Shown one piece after another: positions 1-6,462 of a stretch of DNA of 17,965 nucleotides. The DNA comes from an uncultured Prevotellaceae bacterium (lineage in GTDB: Bacteria; Bacteroidota; Bacteroidia; Bacteroidales; Bacteroidaceae), in contig CAMZHP010000028.1 in assembly GCA_947306845.1 (NCBI GenBank), forward strand, positions 1 to 17,965, read 5' to 3'. The position numbers and the translations under genes were made by a program. How positions within the stretch are numbered: the first letter of the stretch is position 1; the number at the start of each line of letters is the position of its first letter. The notes under the pieces were generated by a model. That model saw only the letters and a list, made by a program, of their open reading frames with translations. It had not been told where the DNA came from and ran no database searches.

Positions 1-72
1 TCTTCACTCTTCATTCTTCACTCTTCACTCTTCACTCTTCATTCTTCACTCTTCACTCTTCACTCTTCACTT
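1..72 (-). repeat. Heptamer tandem array (GAAGAGT)n at the 3' end of the LUD gene
   Basis: On the plus strand the unit is TTCACTC, with TTCATTC variants at 10-16 and 38-44. About ten consecutive 7-bp units run from base 3 to 72, so on the minus strand the array reads (GAAGAGT)n with interspersed GAAGAAT. It may continue to the left of base 1. The last five codons and the TGA stop of the LUD gene lie inside it. Because 7 is not a multiple of 3 and each unit carries TGA, three units place a stop codon in all three frames. The same unit occurs after yfhO at 6271-6333. Confidence 0.95.
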
Positions 73-710
73 TCACAGTATCCCAGTTCCAGATCAGTAA
101 GGATCACGATGTGGCGCTGGGCAGGATGTGAGAGACGCAGGAAATGGAAATAGTTGCAGATGCTGTCTGTTGAGTAGCAGTTATGGCAAAGCCCGTCAGC
201 TTGGCAAGGAGTATTGATGTTGAATCTCATGGCGTTGATGGGCGCTGCGGTATGGCGGGCACGCTGAAGGGCGCTTTCCACATCTGCTGCCACTTTGTTG
301 AGTCCCACCACAAAAATCACACGCTTGGGACCCCATGTGATGGCGGCCACACGGTTGCCGTTGCCGTCGATGTTCACCAGCACACCATCCTCTGTCATCG
401 CATTGACGCTTGACAGGTAATAATCCACTTCGAAGGCTTTCCTGTATATGCTCAGCTTTTCCTCGTCAGTCTTGGCTTCATCACGGTCATACACTTGATA
501 GTCTCCGTTCTTCAATGCATCGGTGAGGCCGATGCTGCGGATGCTCATTGAGCCTCCCCATGTCACGCTGCTGCCTTTTTCCATCAGCTGTCTCACTTGG
601 GCGATGATTTCCTCTGCGGTATGACAATAGTATGCGTCAAAATGACGGCGCTTCAGATTGAGAATGATTTTCTCAGCCATTTTTTGCTGGCGTTTCTCTT
701 GTGGGTTCAT
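60..710 (-). CDS. LUD-domain protein (LutC/YkgG-like, DUF162)
   Basis: This 216-aa protein has the hallmarks of the LUD family (lactate utilisation, PF02589): a GGSMSIRSIG segment, a VNIDGNGNRVAAI segment, GPKRVIFVVGLNKV, and a C-terminal Cys-rich stretch with the pattern C-x5-C-x2-C-x7-C followed by N. Family members such as LutC work with LutA/LutB in oxidising L-lactate to pyruvate, but solitary copies are common in Bacteroidota and their role is unknown; no lutA or lutB lies nearby. I chose the ATG at 710 over one at 815. A well-formed promoter on the same strand (-33 at 813-816, -7 at 786-793) lies within the longer version, and the extra 35 residues do not look like the family. The last residues (ESEE) come from the heptamer array. 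The exact biochemical role is open; the family assignment is solid. Confidence 0.85.
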   Translation of the reverse strand: MNPQEKRQQKMAEKIILNLKRRHFDAYYCHTAEEIIAQVRQLMEKGSSVTWGGSMSIRSIGLTDALKNGDYQVYDRDEAKTDEEKLSIYRKAFEVDYYLSSVNAMTEDGVLVNIDGNGNRVAAITWGPKRVIFVVGLNKVAADVESALQRARHTAAPINAMRFNINTPCQADGLCHNCYSTDSICNYFHFLRLSHPAQRHIVILTDLELGYCESEE

Positions 711-785
711 AATGATGGCTTTAAATTGTTTGCGGCTATATGTCTGAACACATCCAACGGGGCTGTTCTGTATATATCCGAGATG

Positions 786-816
786 CAAAATTAACTTAAT
801 CCGGCCACAATTCAAA
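786..816 (-). promoter_or_regulatory. Bacteroidota-type promoter for the LUD gene
   Basis: On the minus strand TTTG (813-816) is followed after 19 nt by TAATTTTG (786-793). This is a full match to the -33/-7 pattern TTTG-N19/20-TAnnTTTG. Transcription would begin near 779, giving a leader of about 70 nt before the ATG at 710. Confidence 0.65.
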
Positions 817-849
817 AAAATAAACCCAAATTCTTTCCTCCTCTCATTT

Positions 850-880
850 TTTGATTGTATTTTTGTAGGTAGTTAATTTG
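850..880 (+). promoter_or_regulatory. Candidate promoter for the sel1-GH28 cluster
   Basis: Two overlapping readings are possible. TTTG at 850-853 with a 19-nt spacer to TTAATTTG at 873-880 matches seven of eight -7 positions. TATTTTTG at 858-865 matches the -7 element fully but lacks a clear -33 partner. Either would start transcription about 20-30 nt before the ATG at 904. Confidence 0.5.
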
Positions 881-903
881 TGGAAATAATAAAACGAATC
901 AAA

Positions 904-1476
904 ATGAGAAAATTGTGTTTTCTGCTCTTATGGTTGGTAGGCCTTTCAATTCAGGCTCAGTCTGCCGAGAAGATATATGATCAGGCAAAAGACCTGTACG
1001 ATGCCAAGAACTATGCCAAGGCTGTTCCGCTCTTCCAGGAGGCAGCCAAGAAAGGTCACAAGAAGGCGCAATACCGTTTGGGATTGTGCTATGACAAGGG
1101 AAGGGGCTTGAAGGAGGACGACAAGCAGGCTTTCCATTGGTATAGCCTGTCTGCCAACCAGGGTTATGCCAAGGCTCAGTATCAGTTGGGACGATGCTAT
1201 AAGAAAGGAGAGGGCACCACCCAGGACATTGCGAAAGCGGTCTCTCTTTTTTCCAAGGCAGCCAAACAGGACAATGCCGACGCGCTCTACGCTTTGGGCA
1301 AATGCTACCTGAAAGGTCAGGGCGTGACAGCTGATAAGGCAAAGGCGAAGTCTTTGATCATGAAAGCCATCCGCGATGAGAAGGATGGAAAAGAGATCTT
1401 GGACAAGATACGCAAGGATGCCAAAGAGGGGGATGAGGACGGCAAGCAAATCCTTGTGCTGATTGGCAAAAAGTGA
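904..1476 (+). CDS. Secreted Sel1-like repeat protein
   Basis: This 190-aa protein starts with a signal peptide (MRKLCFLLLWLVGLSIQAQSA). Three Sel1-like (TPR-related) repeats follow. Each carries the A-x-x-x-LG-x-CY-x-KG-x-G signature: RLGLCYDKGRG, QLGRCYKKGEG and ALGKCYLKGQG, about 36 residues apart. The C-terminus is Lys/Asp-rich and ends GKK. Sel1 repeats are protein-binding solenoids, so an exported scaffold or adaptor role is likely, but no partner can be named. An in-frame GTG at 880 would add eight residues before the signal peptide; the ATG at 904 gives the better signal peptide. The GH28 gene begins 25 nt downstream, suggesting co-transcription. Confidence 0.85.
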   Translation: MRKLCFLLLWLVGLSIQAQSAEKIYDQAKDLYDAKNYAKAVPLFQEAAKKGHKKAQYRLGLCYDKGRGLKEDDKQAFHWYSLSANQGYAKAQYQLGRCYKKGEGTTQDIAKAVSLFSKAAKQDNADALYALGKCYLKGQGVTADKAKAKSLIMKAIRDEKDGKEILDKIRKDAKEGDEDGKQILVLIGKK

Positions 1477-1501
1477 AAAGGAAGACAAAACTGCAAAAGA
1501 C

Positions 1502-2878
1502 ATGAAGAAAACGGCACATTTCTTTTTCCTGGCATTGTGTGCGATACTGACGCTGGGGCATGCCCAAGCAGCCAATCCATGGAAACAGATGAAAAAAGTG
1601 GAGAGCACCATTGTTGTGCCCACTTTTCCCGACAGGACGTTCAATATAGTGGATTTTCATCAATCAAAGGATTCTCTCTATACCGATGCCATCAACAAGG
1701 CCATCGAAACTTGCTCCATGCAGGGTGGTGGAAAGGTGGTGATCCCCAAAGGCGTATTCAAAACGGCTGCCATCCATCTCCGTTCGAGGGTCAACCTTCA
1801 TCTTGAGGACGGGGCCGTGTTGCAGTTCAGCACCGACCGCAGGCTCTACCCGCTGGTTCTGACCCGTATAGAGGGCATCGACTGCTACAACCTCTCGCCC
1901 CTGATCTATGCCTATAATGAGCGCGACATCGCCGTCACCGGAAAGGGAAAATTGGATGGCATGGCTACCAAGGACAACTGGCTTCATCCCGACACCATCT
2001 GGAAGGTGACGCTTCCCGATGGCACCGTGGGTAAGGAGAAAGACTGGCTCAACCGTGCCCTGGAGCAGCAATGGCCCATGGACAAAAGGGTTTTTGAGGG
2101 CAGCATCGGCATGAGGCCACAGTTCATCAATTTCTACAAATGCAAGAACATCCTCCTGGAGGATTTCGAGATCAACCGTTCTCCGTTCTGGCTGATTCAT
2201 CCGCTGATGTCGGAGAATATCACGGTCAGGCGACTCACGCTCAACAGTCATGGTTACAATAACGACGGCTGTGACCCTGAGTCATGCCGCAATGTGCTCA
2301 TCGAGGACTGTTTCTTTGACACGGGCGACGACTGCATCGCCATCAAGAGCGGCAAGGATGATGACGGCCGTCGGTGGATGATTCCTTCTGAAAACATCAT
2401 CGTCCGCAAATGCCGGATGAAGGACGGTCACGCTGGGGTAGCCATCGGCAGTGAGATCACTGGCGGCTGCTCCAACGTATGGGTGGAGGACTGCAAGATG
2501 GATAGTCCGCACCTCAACCGCATCATCCGCATCAAGTCCAATCCCAACAGGGGTGGGGAGGTGAAAAATGTTTACGTCAGAAACGTGGAGGTGGGCACGT
2601 GTGACCTCGCAATATTGGGCATCGAGCTCAACTACTGGCATGTGAACGAAGGCAAATACTATCCCTATTTCCACAACATCCGCTTCGAGAATGTGACAAG
2701 TAAGAAGAGCAGGTATATGCTGCATGTCGAGGGACTTGAGAATCGGGTGCAGGCCGAGGATATTTCTTTTAAGAACTGCCGCTTTGATGGTGTGACCGAG
2801 CAGGAAGTCTGTCACGTGGTCGGAACCGGTAAGATTTCTTACAAAAATGTTTATGTGAATGGTCAGTTGTGGAAATAA
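1502..2878 (+). CDS. Secreted glycoside hydrolase family 28 (polygalacturonase-like)
   Basis: This 458-aa protein has a signal peptide (MKKTAHFFFLALCAILTLGHAQA) and a right-handed beta-helix body of GH28 type. The four GH28 signatures are present and in order. NND at 253-255 corresponds to the family NTD and is followed by GCD. GDD is at 275-277, GHAG at 309-312 and RIK at 343-345. The catalytic aspartates would be D255, D276 and D277. GH28 enzymes cleave alpha-1,4-galacturonosyl links in pectin or, in exo-acting and rhamnogalacturonan-type members, release terminal residues. The sequence alone does not fix the substrate. Export suggests action in the periplasm or at the cell surface. I chose the ATG at 1502 because it opens the signal peptide; an upstream ATG at 1463 would overlap the Sel1 gene. 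No SusC/SusD pair is nearby, so this is not an obvious polysaccharide utilisation locus. Confidence 0.92.
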   Translation: MKKTAHFFFLALCAILTLGHAQAANPWKQMKKVESTIVVPTFPDRTFNIVDFHQSKDSLYTDAINKAIETCSMQGGGKVVIPKGVFKTAAIHLRSRVNLHLEDGAVLQFSTDRRLYPLVLTRIEGIDCYNLSPLIYAYNERDIAVTGKGKLDGMATKDNWLHPDTIWKVTLPDGTVGKEKDWLNRALEQQWPMDKRVFEGSIGMRPQFINFYKCKNILLEDFEINRSPFWLIHPLMSENITVRRLTLNSHGYNNDGCDPESCRNVLIEDCFFDTGDDCIAIKSGKDDDGRRWMIPSENIIVRKCRMKDGHAGVAIGSEITGGCSNVWVEDCKMDSPHLNRIIRIKSNPNRGGEVKNVYVRNVEVGTCDLAILGIELNYWHVNEGKYYPYFHNIRFENVTSKKSRYMLHVEGLENRVQAEDISFKNCRFDGVTEQEVCHVVGTGKISYKNVYVNGQLWK

Positions 2879-2900
2879 GTAAGTGTTAATAAACTGAGAA

Positions 2901-3371
2901 ATGGAATATATTATCATTATTGCCGTCATCGTCATCATACTGGCATTCCTGTTTTTGAGAAAAAAAGAGGAGGCGCCCAGCGACTATGAAGCCCCTGTCT
3001 ATAAGGCAAGTGGACATCAATGGGTCTTCAATGGCATCCTTGATATCGATTGCCCTCCTGCCGACATGACTCCTTTTACTGATTACGAAGGGGAAATCCA
3101 ACTGATGGTGAAAAAGGGCTTCGTGCATTATGACCTGATCGTTGCCGACTCTGATCAAGTGAAAGACAAAGTCGGGCTGTTCCGGGCTATAGCCAGTATG
3201 GAGGGGGGACGGATAGTCATCCGTCAGGGCTCCACGGTGTTGGGATATCTGCCATCCGGACTTTCTGTCTTGGAAGAGCAAATCAGAAAGTCTTCAGAAG
3301 GAGCCGAGGCTTATGGTTTTATAGCCAATCGAAAAGGTGAGTTGTTTGGAGAAGTTTGTGTAAGGAAATGA
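2901..3371 (+). CDS. Membrane-anchored protein of unknown function
   Basis: I do not recognise this 156-aa protein. It opens with one hydrophobic segment (about residues 3-19, IIII/VIVII-rich) followed by RKKEE. That fits a single N-terminal anchor with a soluble domain of about 130 residues. The soluble part has alternating beta-like stretches (QWVFNGILDIDCPP, GRIVIRQGSTVLGYLP, AYGFIANRKGELFGEVCV). The GS-x-x-LGYLP turn followed by a helix and a closing beta strand faintly recalls HIRAN-type folds, but I would not assign it. The gene starts 22 nt after the GH28 stop and overlaps the gtrA-like start by 4 nt (ATGA), so translational coupling is likely. Confidence 0.75.
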   Translation: MEYIIIIAVIVIILAFLFLRKKEEAPSDYEAPVYKASGHQWVFNGILDIDCPPADMTPFTDYEGEIQLMVKKGFVHYDLIVADSDQVKDKVGLFRAIASMEGGRIVIRQGSTVLGYLPSGLSVLEEQIRKSSEGAEAYGFIANRKGELFGEVCVRK

Positions 3372-3760
3372 AAGTCAACTGGAACGAAGTCATCAGGTTT
3401 GGCATAGTGGGAGTATTTGCCACCCTTCTCCACTATGGCATCTATTGGGTGCTCAACCACTATATGAATGCCAACATCGCATACACCATCGGTTATCTCC
3501 TGAGTTTCATCTGCAATTTTTTCTTGTCTTCCTATTTCACTTTCAAGTCCAAGGCATCAGTCAAACGGGGCATCGGCTTCATTGGAGCGCATATCAACAA
3601 CTATTTGCTCCACATGATTCTCCTCAACCTGTTCCTGTACCTCGGGGTCAGTGAGACATTGGCACCCATACCTGTTTACCTCATCGCCGTACCGGTCAAT
3701 TTCATCCTGGTCAGGTGGGTGTTCAAACACAACAAGGCGACAAGGAAAACGGAGAATTAA
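3368..3760 (+). CDS. GtrA-like membrane protein
   Basis: This 130-aa protein has four hydrophobic segments and GtrA family (PF04138) features: an N-terminal VIRFGIVGVFATLLHYGIYW, a central YLLSFICNFFLSSYFTFKS, and a C-terminal P-x-NFILVRWVF. GtrA/GtcA-type proteins are thought to flip undecaprenyl-phosphate-linked sugars across the membrane for surface glycan decoration. The start at 3368 overlaps the preceding stop as ATGA; an upstream in-frame ATG at 3356 would add MCKE. The next gene, yfhO, encodes a GT-C-like protein. That supports a joint role, although yfhO has its own promoter beginning right after this stop codon. Confidence 0.88.
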   Translation: MKVNWNEVIRFGIVGVFATLLHYGIYWVLNHYMNANIAYTIGYLLSFICNFFLSSYFTFKSKASVKRGIGFIGAHINNYLLHMILLNLFLYLGVSETLAPIPVYLIAVPVNFILVRWVFKHNKATRKTEN

Positions 3761-3792
3761 TTTGGCTGTTCTGCCGTTTATCAGTAACTTTG
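3761..3792 (+). promoter_or_regulatory. Strong Bacteroidota-type promoter for yfhO
   Basis: TTTG (3761-3764), a 20-nt spacer and TAACTTTG (3785-3792) match the -33/-7 consensus exactly. The -33 box begins on the base after the gtrA-like stop codon. Transcription would start near 3799, leaving a leader of about 14 nt before the ATG at 3813. This supports that start over upstream in-frame codons. Confidence 0.8.
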
Positions 3793-3812
3793 CAAAAATA
3801 ATTTTCAAAAAT

Positions 3813-6287
3813 ATGGAAAAATTCAAACAATGTTTGCCCGACATCATCGCTGTCGTGGTGTTCGTCCTGATTGCCTTCGCTTATTTCTTGCCAGCTGACA
3901 TTGAGGGGAGAATCCTCTATCAGCACGACACGTCGGCAGGTCGCGGTGCGGGACAGGAGGCTCTGGAGTATTATCAGAAGACTGGTGAGCGTACCCGCTG
4001 GACCAACTCCACTTTTGGAGGTATGCCCACCTATCAGACATCGCCATCATACAAGAGCACAGACGGATTGTCACAGGTGATCCGGGCATACCATCTATGG
4101 CTTCCCGAAAATGTGTGGTATGTCTTTGTCTATCTCCTGGGATTCTATATCCTTCTCCGTGCTTATGATTTCCGCCAGTCACTCGCTGCGCTGGGGGCCA
4201 TCATCTGGGCATTCTCCAGTTATTTCTTCATCATCATCGCCGCGGGCCATATCTGGAAAGTGTGGGCGTTGGCTTACCTGCCTCCCATGATAGCGGGTAT
4301 CGTGCTCGCTTACAGGGGAAAGCTGTTCTGGGGCTTTGTTGTGACGGCTCTTTTTACGGCATTTGAGGTGAACGCCAACCATGTGCAGATGACATACTAT
4401 TATCTGTTCATCATTTTCTTCATGATTGTCGCCTTCCTCATCGAGGCGGTCCGCCAAAAGCAGATAGCCCGTTTCCTGAAGGCTTCGGCTGTGTGTGCGG
4501 TGGCGGCTTTGGTGGGCATCTGTATCAATTTGTCCAACCTTTATCATACATGGCAGTATTCCAAGGAGACGATGCGCGGCAAGAGCGAGCTGGTGAAGGA
4601 GAACAATGCCAACCAGACGGACAGCGGTCTGGAGCGTGACTATATCACCCAGTGGAGCTATGGCATCGGGGAGACATGGACGCTCCTGATTCCTAATACA
4701 AAGGGTGGTGCGTCCGTTCCGCTGGCTGCCAACGAGACAGCCATGAAAAAGGCCAACCCTATGTATTATGACATCTATGGACAGATAGGTCAGTACTGGG
4801 GGGAGCAACCAGGCACAAGCGGTCCTGTATATGTGGGCGCGTTTGTCGTGCTGTTGTTCGTGCTCGCCTTGTTCATTGTGGAAGGTCCGATGAAATGGGC
4901 GCTGCTGGCGGTTACGATATTGTCCGTTCTCCTCTCATGGGGCAGGAATTTCATGGGTCTGACCGATCTCTTCATCGACCATTTCCCCATGTATGCCAAA
5001 TTCCGCACCGTGGCTTCCATCTTGGTCATCGCTGAGTTCACCATCCCGCTGCTGGCCATGATGGCGCTCAAGAAAATCGTGGATGAGCCAGATTTGCTGA
5101 AAAAGAAAATCAAGTATCTGTACGCCAGTTTTGCGCTGACAGGTGGCGCCTGTCTGTTGTTTGCCTTGATTCCTTCCATGTTCTTCGACTATGTCTCCTC
5201 GTCAGAGATGCAGGCACTCAGCCAGTTCCCCGCCGACCAACTCAATCCGTTGCTCGACAATCTCAGGGAGGTGAGGAAGTCCATCTTCACGGCGGATGCC
5301 TGGAGGTCTTTGCTCATCATCGTCGTCGGTATGGCGGTGCTCCTGCTCTATCAGGCCCGCAAGCTGAAGGCTCAGTATATGGTGTGGATATTGGCCGTCG
5401 TCTGTCTGTTGGATATGTGGACGGTCAACAAGCGTTATCTCAACGACAATATGTTTGTGCCGAAGAGCGTCAAGGAATTGCCTCAGCAGATGACGGCAAC
5501 CGATGAGCAGATCTTGCAGGACAAGACGCTCGATTACCGTGTGCTCAATTTCGCCACCAATACGTTCAATGAGAATGAGACTTCCTATTATCACAAGAGC
5601 GTAGGTGGCTATCATGCCGCCAAACTCCGCAGGTATCAGGAGATGATCGAGGCATACATCATGCCTGAGATGCAGGCTGTCATGCCGGCCATCAACCAGG
5701 CTCAGGGCGATATGCAGGCCGTCAATGCCGACAGCATCTGTCCGGTTATCAACATGCTCAACACCAAGTATTTCATCCTGCCGCTCCAGAACGGTCAGAC
5801 AGCTCCGCTTCAGAATCCCCATGCCTTCGGCAACGCCTGGTTTGTGGACAAGGTGGACTTCGTGGCCAATGCCAACGAGGAAATCGACGGGGTGGGCAAG
5901 CACAACCTGCACAAGGAAGCTGTGGCAGACCAGTCGTTCAAACAGGTGCTCGGTGAGAGCGTGCCACAGGACTCTGTCTCACAAGTCACGCTCACCAGTT
6001 ATGAGCCCAACCACCTCACCTATACCGCAGAGTCGGCCAAGGGTGGTGTTGTGGTATTCTCTGAGATATATTATCCTGACTGGACGGCAACCGTGGATGG
6101 TCAGCCGGCGGAGTTGGGACGCGTCAACTATATCCTCAGGGCTCTTCAGCTGCAGCCTGGCAAACATGAGGTCGTTCTTGACTTCCATCCCTCTTCTGTC
6201 AAGAAGACGGAGACCATCGCTTATGTCGCTGGTGTCTTGCTCCTTCTTGCCATCATTGGAGGAGCGGTGAGAAGAGTGAAGAGTTAA
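3813..6287 (+). CDS. YfhO-family membrane protein (GT-C glycosyltransferase-like)
   Basis: This 824-aa protein has a first membrane segment at about residues 11-27, then an acidic loop (D29, E31, D39) where GT-C enzymes keep their catalytic acids. Many further hydrophobic helices lie in the first two thirds. A soluble region follows from about residue 550, with family stretches such as SVGGYHAAKLRRYQEM and NMLNTKYFILP and a beta-rich segment around FSEIYYPDWTATVDG. A last helix precedes the C-terminus. Length and layout fit YfhO (PF09586). In Bacillus and Listeria, YfhO acts with a CsbB-type transferase and a GtrA-type flippase to add sugars to teichoic acids; a Gram-negative member would decorate another surface glycan. 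The final residues and TAA stop lie inside a GAAGAGT heptamer array, so the native C-terminus may have been replaced. Confidence 0.88.
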   Translation: MEKFKQCLPDIIAVVVFVLIAFAYFLPADIEGRILYQHDTSAGRGAGQEALEYYQKTGERTRWTNSTFGGMPTYQTSPSYKSTDGLSQVIRAYHLWLPENVWYVFVYLLGFYILLRAYDFRQSLAALGAIIWAFSSYFFIIIAAGHIWKVWALAYLPPMIAGIVLAYRGKLFWGFVVTALFTAFEVNANHVQMTYYYLFIIFFMIVAFLIEAVRQKQIARFLKASAVCAVAALVGICINLSNLYHTWQYSKETMRGKSELVKENNANQTDSGLERDYITQWSYGIGETWTLLIPNTKGGASVPLAANETAMKKANPMYYDIYGQIGQYWGEQPGTSGPVYVGAFVVLLFVLALFIVEGPMKWALLAVTILSVLLSWGRNFMGLTDLFIDHFPMYAKFRTVASILVIAEFTIPLLAMMALKKIVDEPDLLKKKIKYLYASFALTGGACLLFALIPSMFFDYVSSSEMQALSQFPADQLNPLLDNLREVRKSIFTADAWRSLLIIVVGMAVLLLYQARKLKAQYMVWILAVVCLLDMWTVNKRYLNDNMFVPKSVKELPQQMTATDEQILQDKTLDYRVLNFATNTFNENETSYYHKSVGGYHAAKLRRYQEMIEAYIMPEMQAVMPAINQAQGDMQAVNADSICPVINMLNTKYFILPLQNGQTAPLQNPHAFGNAWFVDKVDFVANANEEIDGVGKHNLHKEAVADQSFKQVLGESVPQDSVSQVTLTSYEPNHLTYTAESAKGGVVVFSEIYYPDWTATVDGQPAELGRVNYILRALQLQPGKHEVVLDFHPSSVKKTETIAYVAGVLLLLAIIGGAVRRVKS

Positions 6288-6333
6288 TAGTGAAGAGTGA
6301 AGAGTGAAGAATGAAGAGTGAAGAGTGAAGAAT
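6271..6333 (+). repeat. Heptamer tandem array (GAAGAGT)n at the yfhO stop codon
   Basis: Nine consecutive 7-bp units occur here: GAAGAGT twice, TAATAGT once (carrying the yfhO stop), GAAGAGT twice, GAAGAAT, GAAGAGT twice and GAAGAAT. This matches the array at 1-72, including the GAAGAAT variant at intervals of a few units. As there, the purine-rich strand is the coding strand of the gene whose stop codon it contains. Confidence 0.95.
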
Positions 6334-6340
6334 CACCTCC

Positions 6341-6383
6341 GTCGTTGTTGTTCGGTAGGTCGCTGTATTACAGCGACAACGAC
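6341..6383 (+). other. Hairpin between yfhO and fkp
   Basis: The inner stem is GTCGCTGT (6359-6366) with ACAGCGAC (6370-6377) around the loop ATT. An outer pairing of GTCGTT (6341-6346) with AACGAC (6378-6383) could extend it over an internal loop. There is no T-tract after it, so it is not a standard intrinsic terminator. It could instead be an mRNA-processing or leader structure for fkp, or part of an interspersed repeat. Confidence 0.65.
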
Positions 6384-6400
6384 ATGCAGTAGTAATGTCT

Positions 6401-6448
6401 AAACTCCTAAACTCCAAAACTCCTAAACTCCAAAACTTCTCATCTCCT
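6401..6448 (+). repeat. 16-bp tandem repeat in the fkp leader
   Basis: AAACTCCTAAACTCCA occurs twice without change at 6401-6416 and 6417-6432. A degenerate third copy (AAACTTCTCATCTCCT) follows at 6433-6448. Each unit is itself two near-identical octamers. The array ends 14 nt before the fkp start codon, so it lies in the untranslated leader. It is not conspicuously G-rich or palindromic. Confidence 0.9.
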
Positions 6449-6462
6449 AAAAACATAAAAAC

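Noticed and set aside
1..72. Short regular repeats as a possible CRISPR array
   Set aside because: The units are contiguous 7-bp repeats with no spacers, and no cas genes are present.
711..815. N-terminal extension of the LUD protein to an ATG at 815
   Set aside because: A strong promoter on the same strand lies inside this stretch, so transcripts would begin after that codon; the added residues do not fit the family.
946..1644. 232-codon minus-strand open frame opposite the Sel1 gene
   Set aside because: It runs antisense across the well-supported Sel1 and GH28 signal-peptide regions, and its hydrophobicity reflects the complement of Lys/Glu-rich codons.
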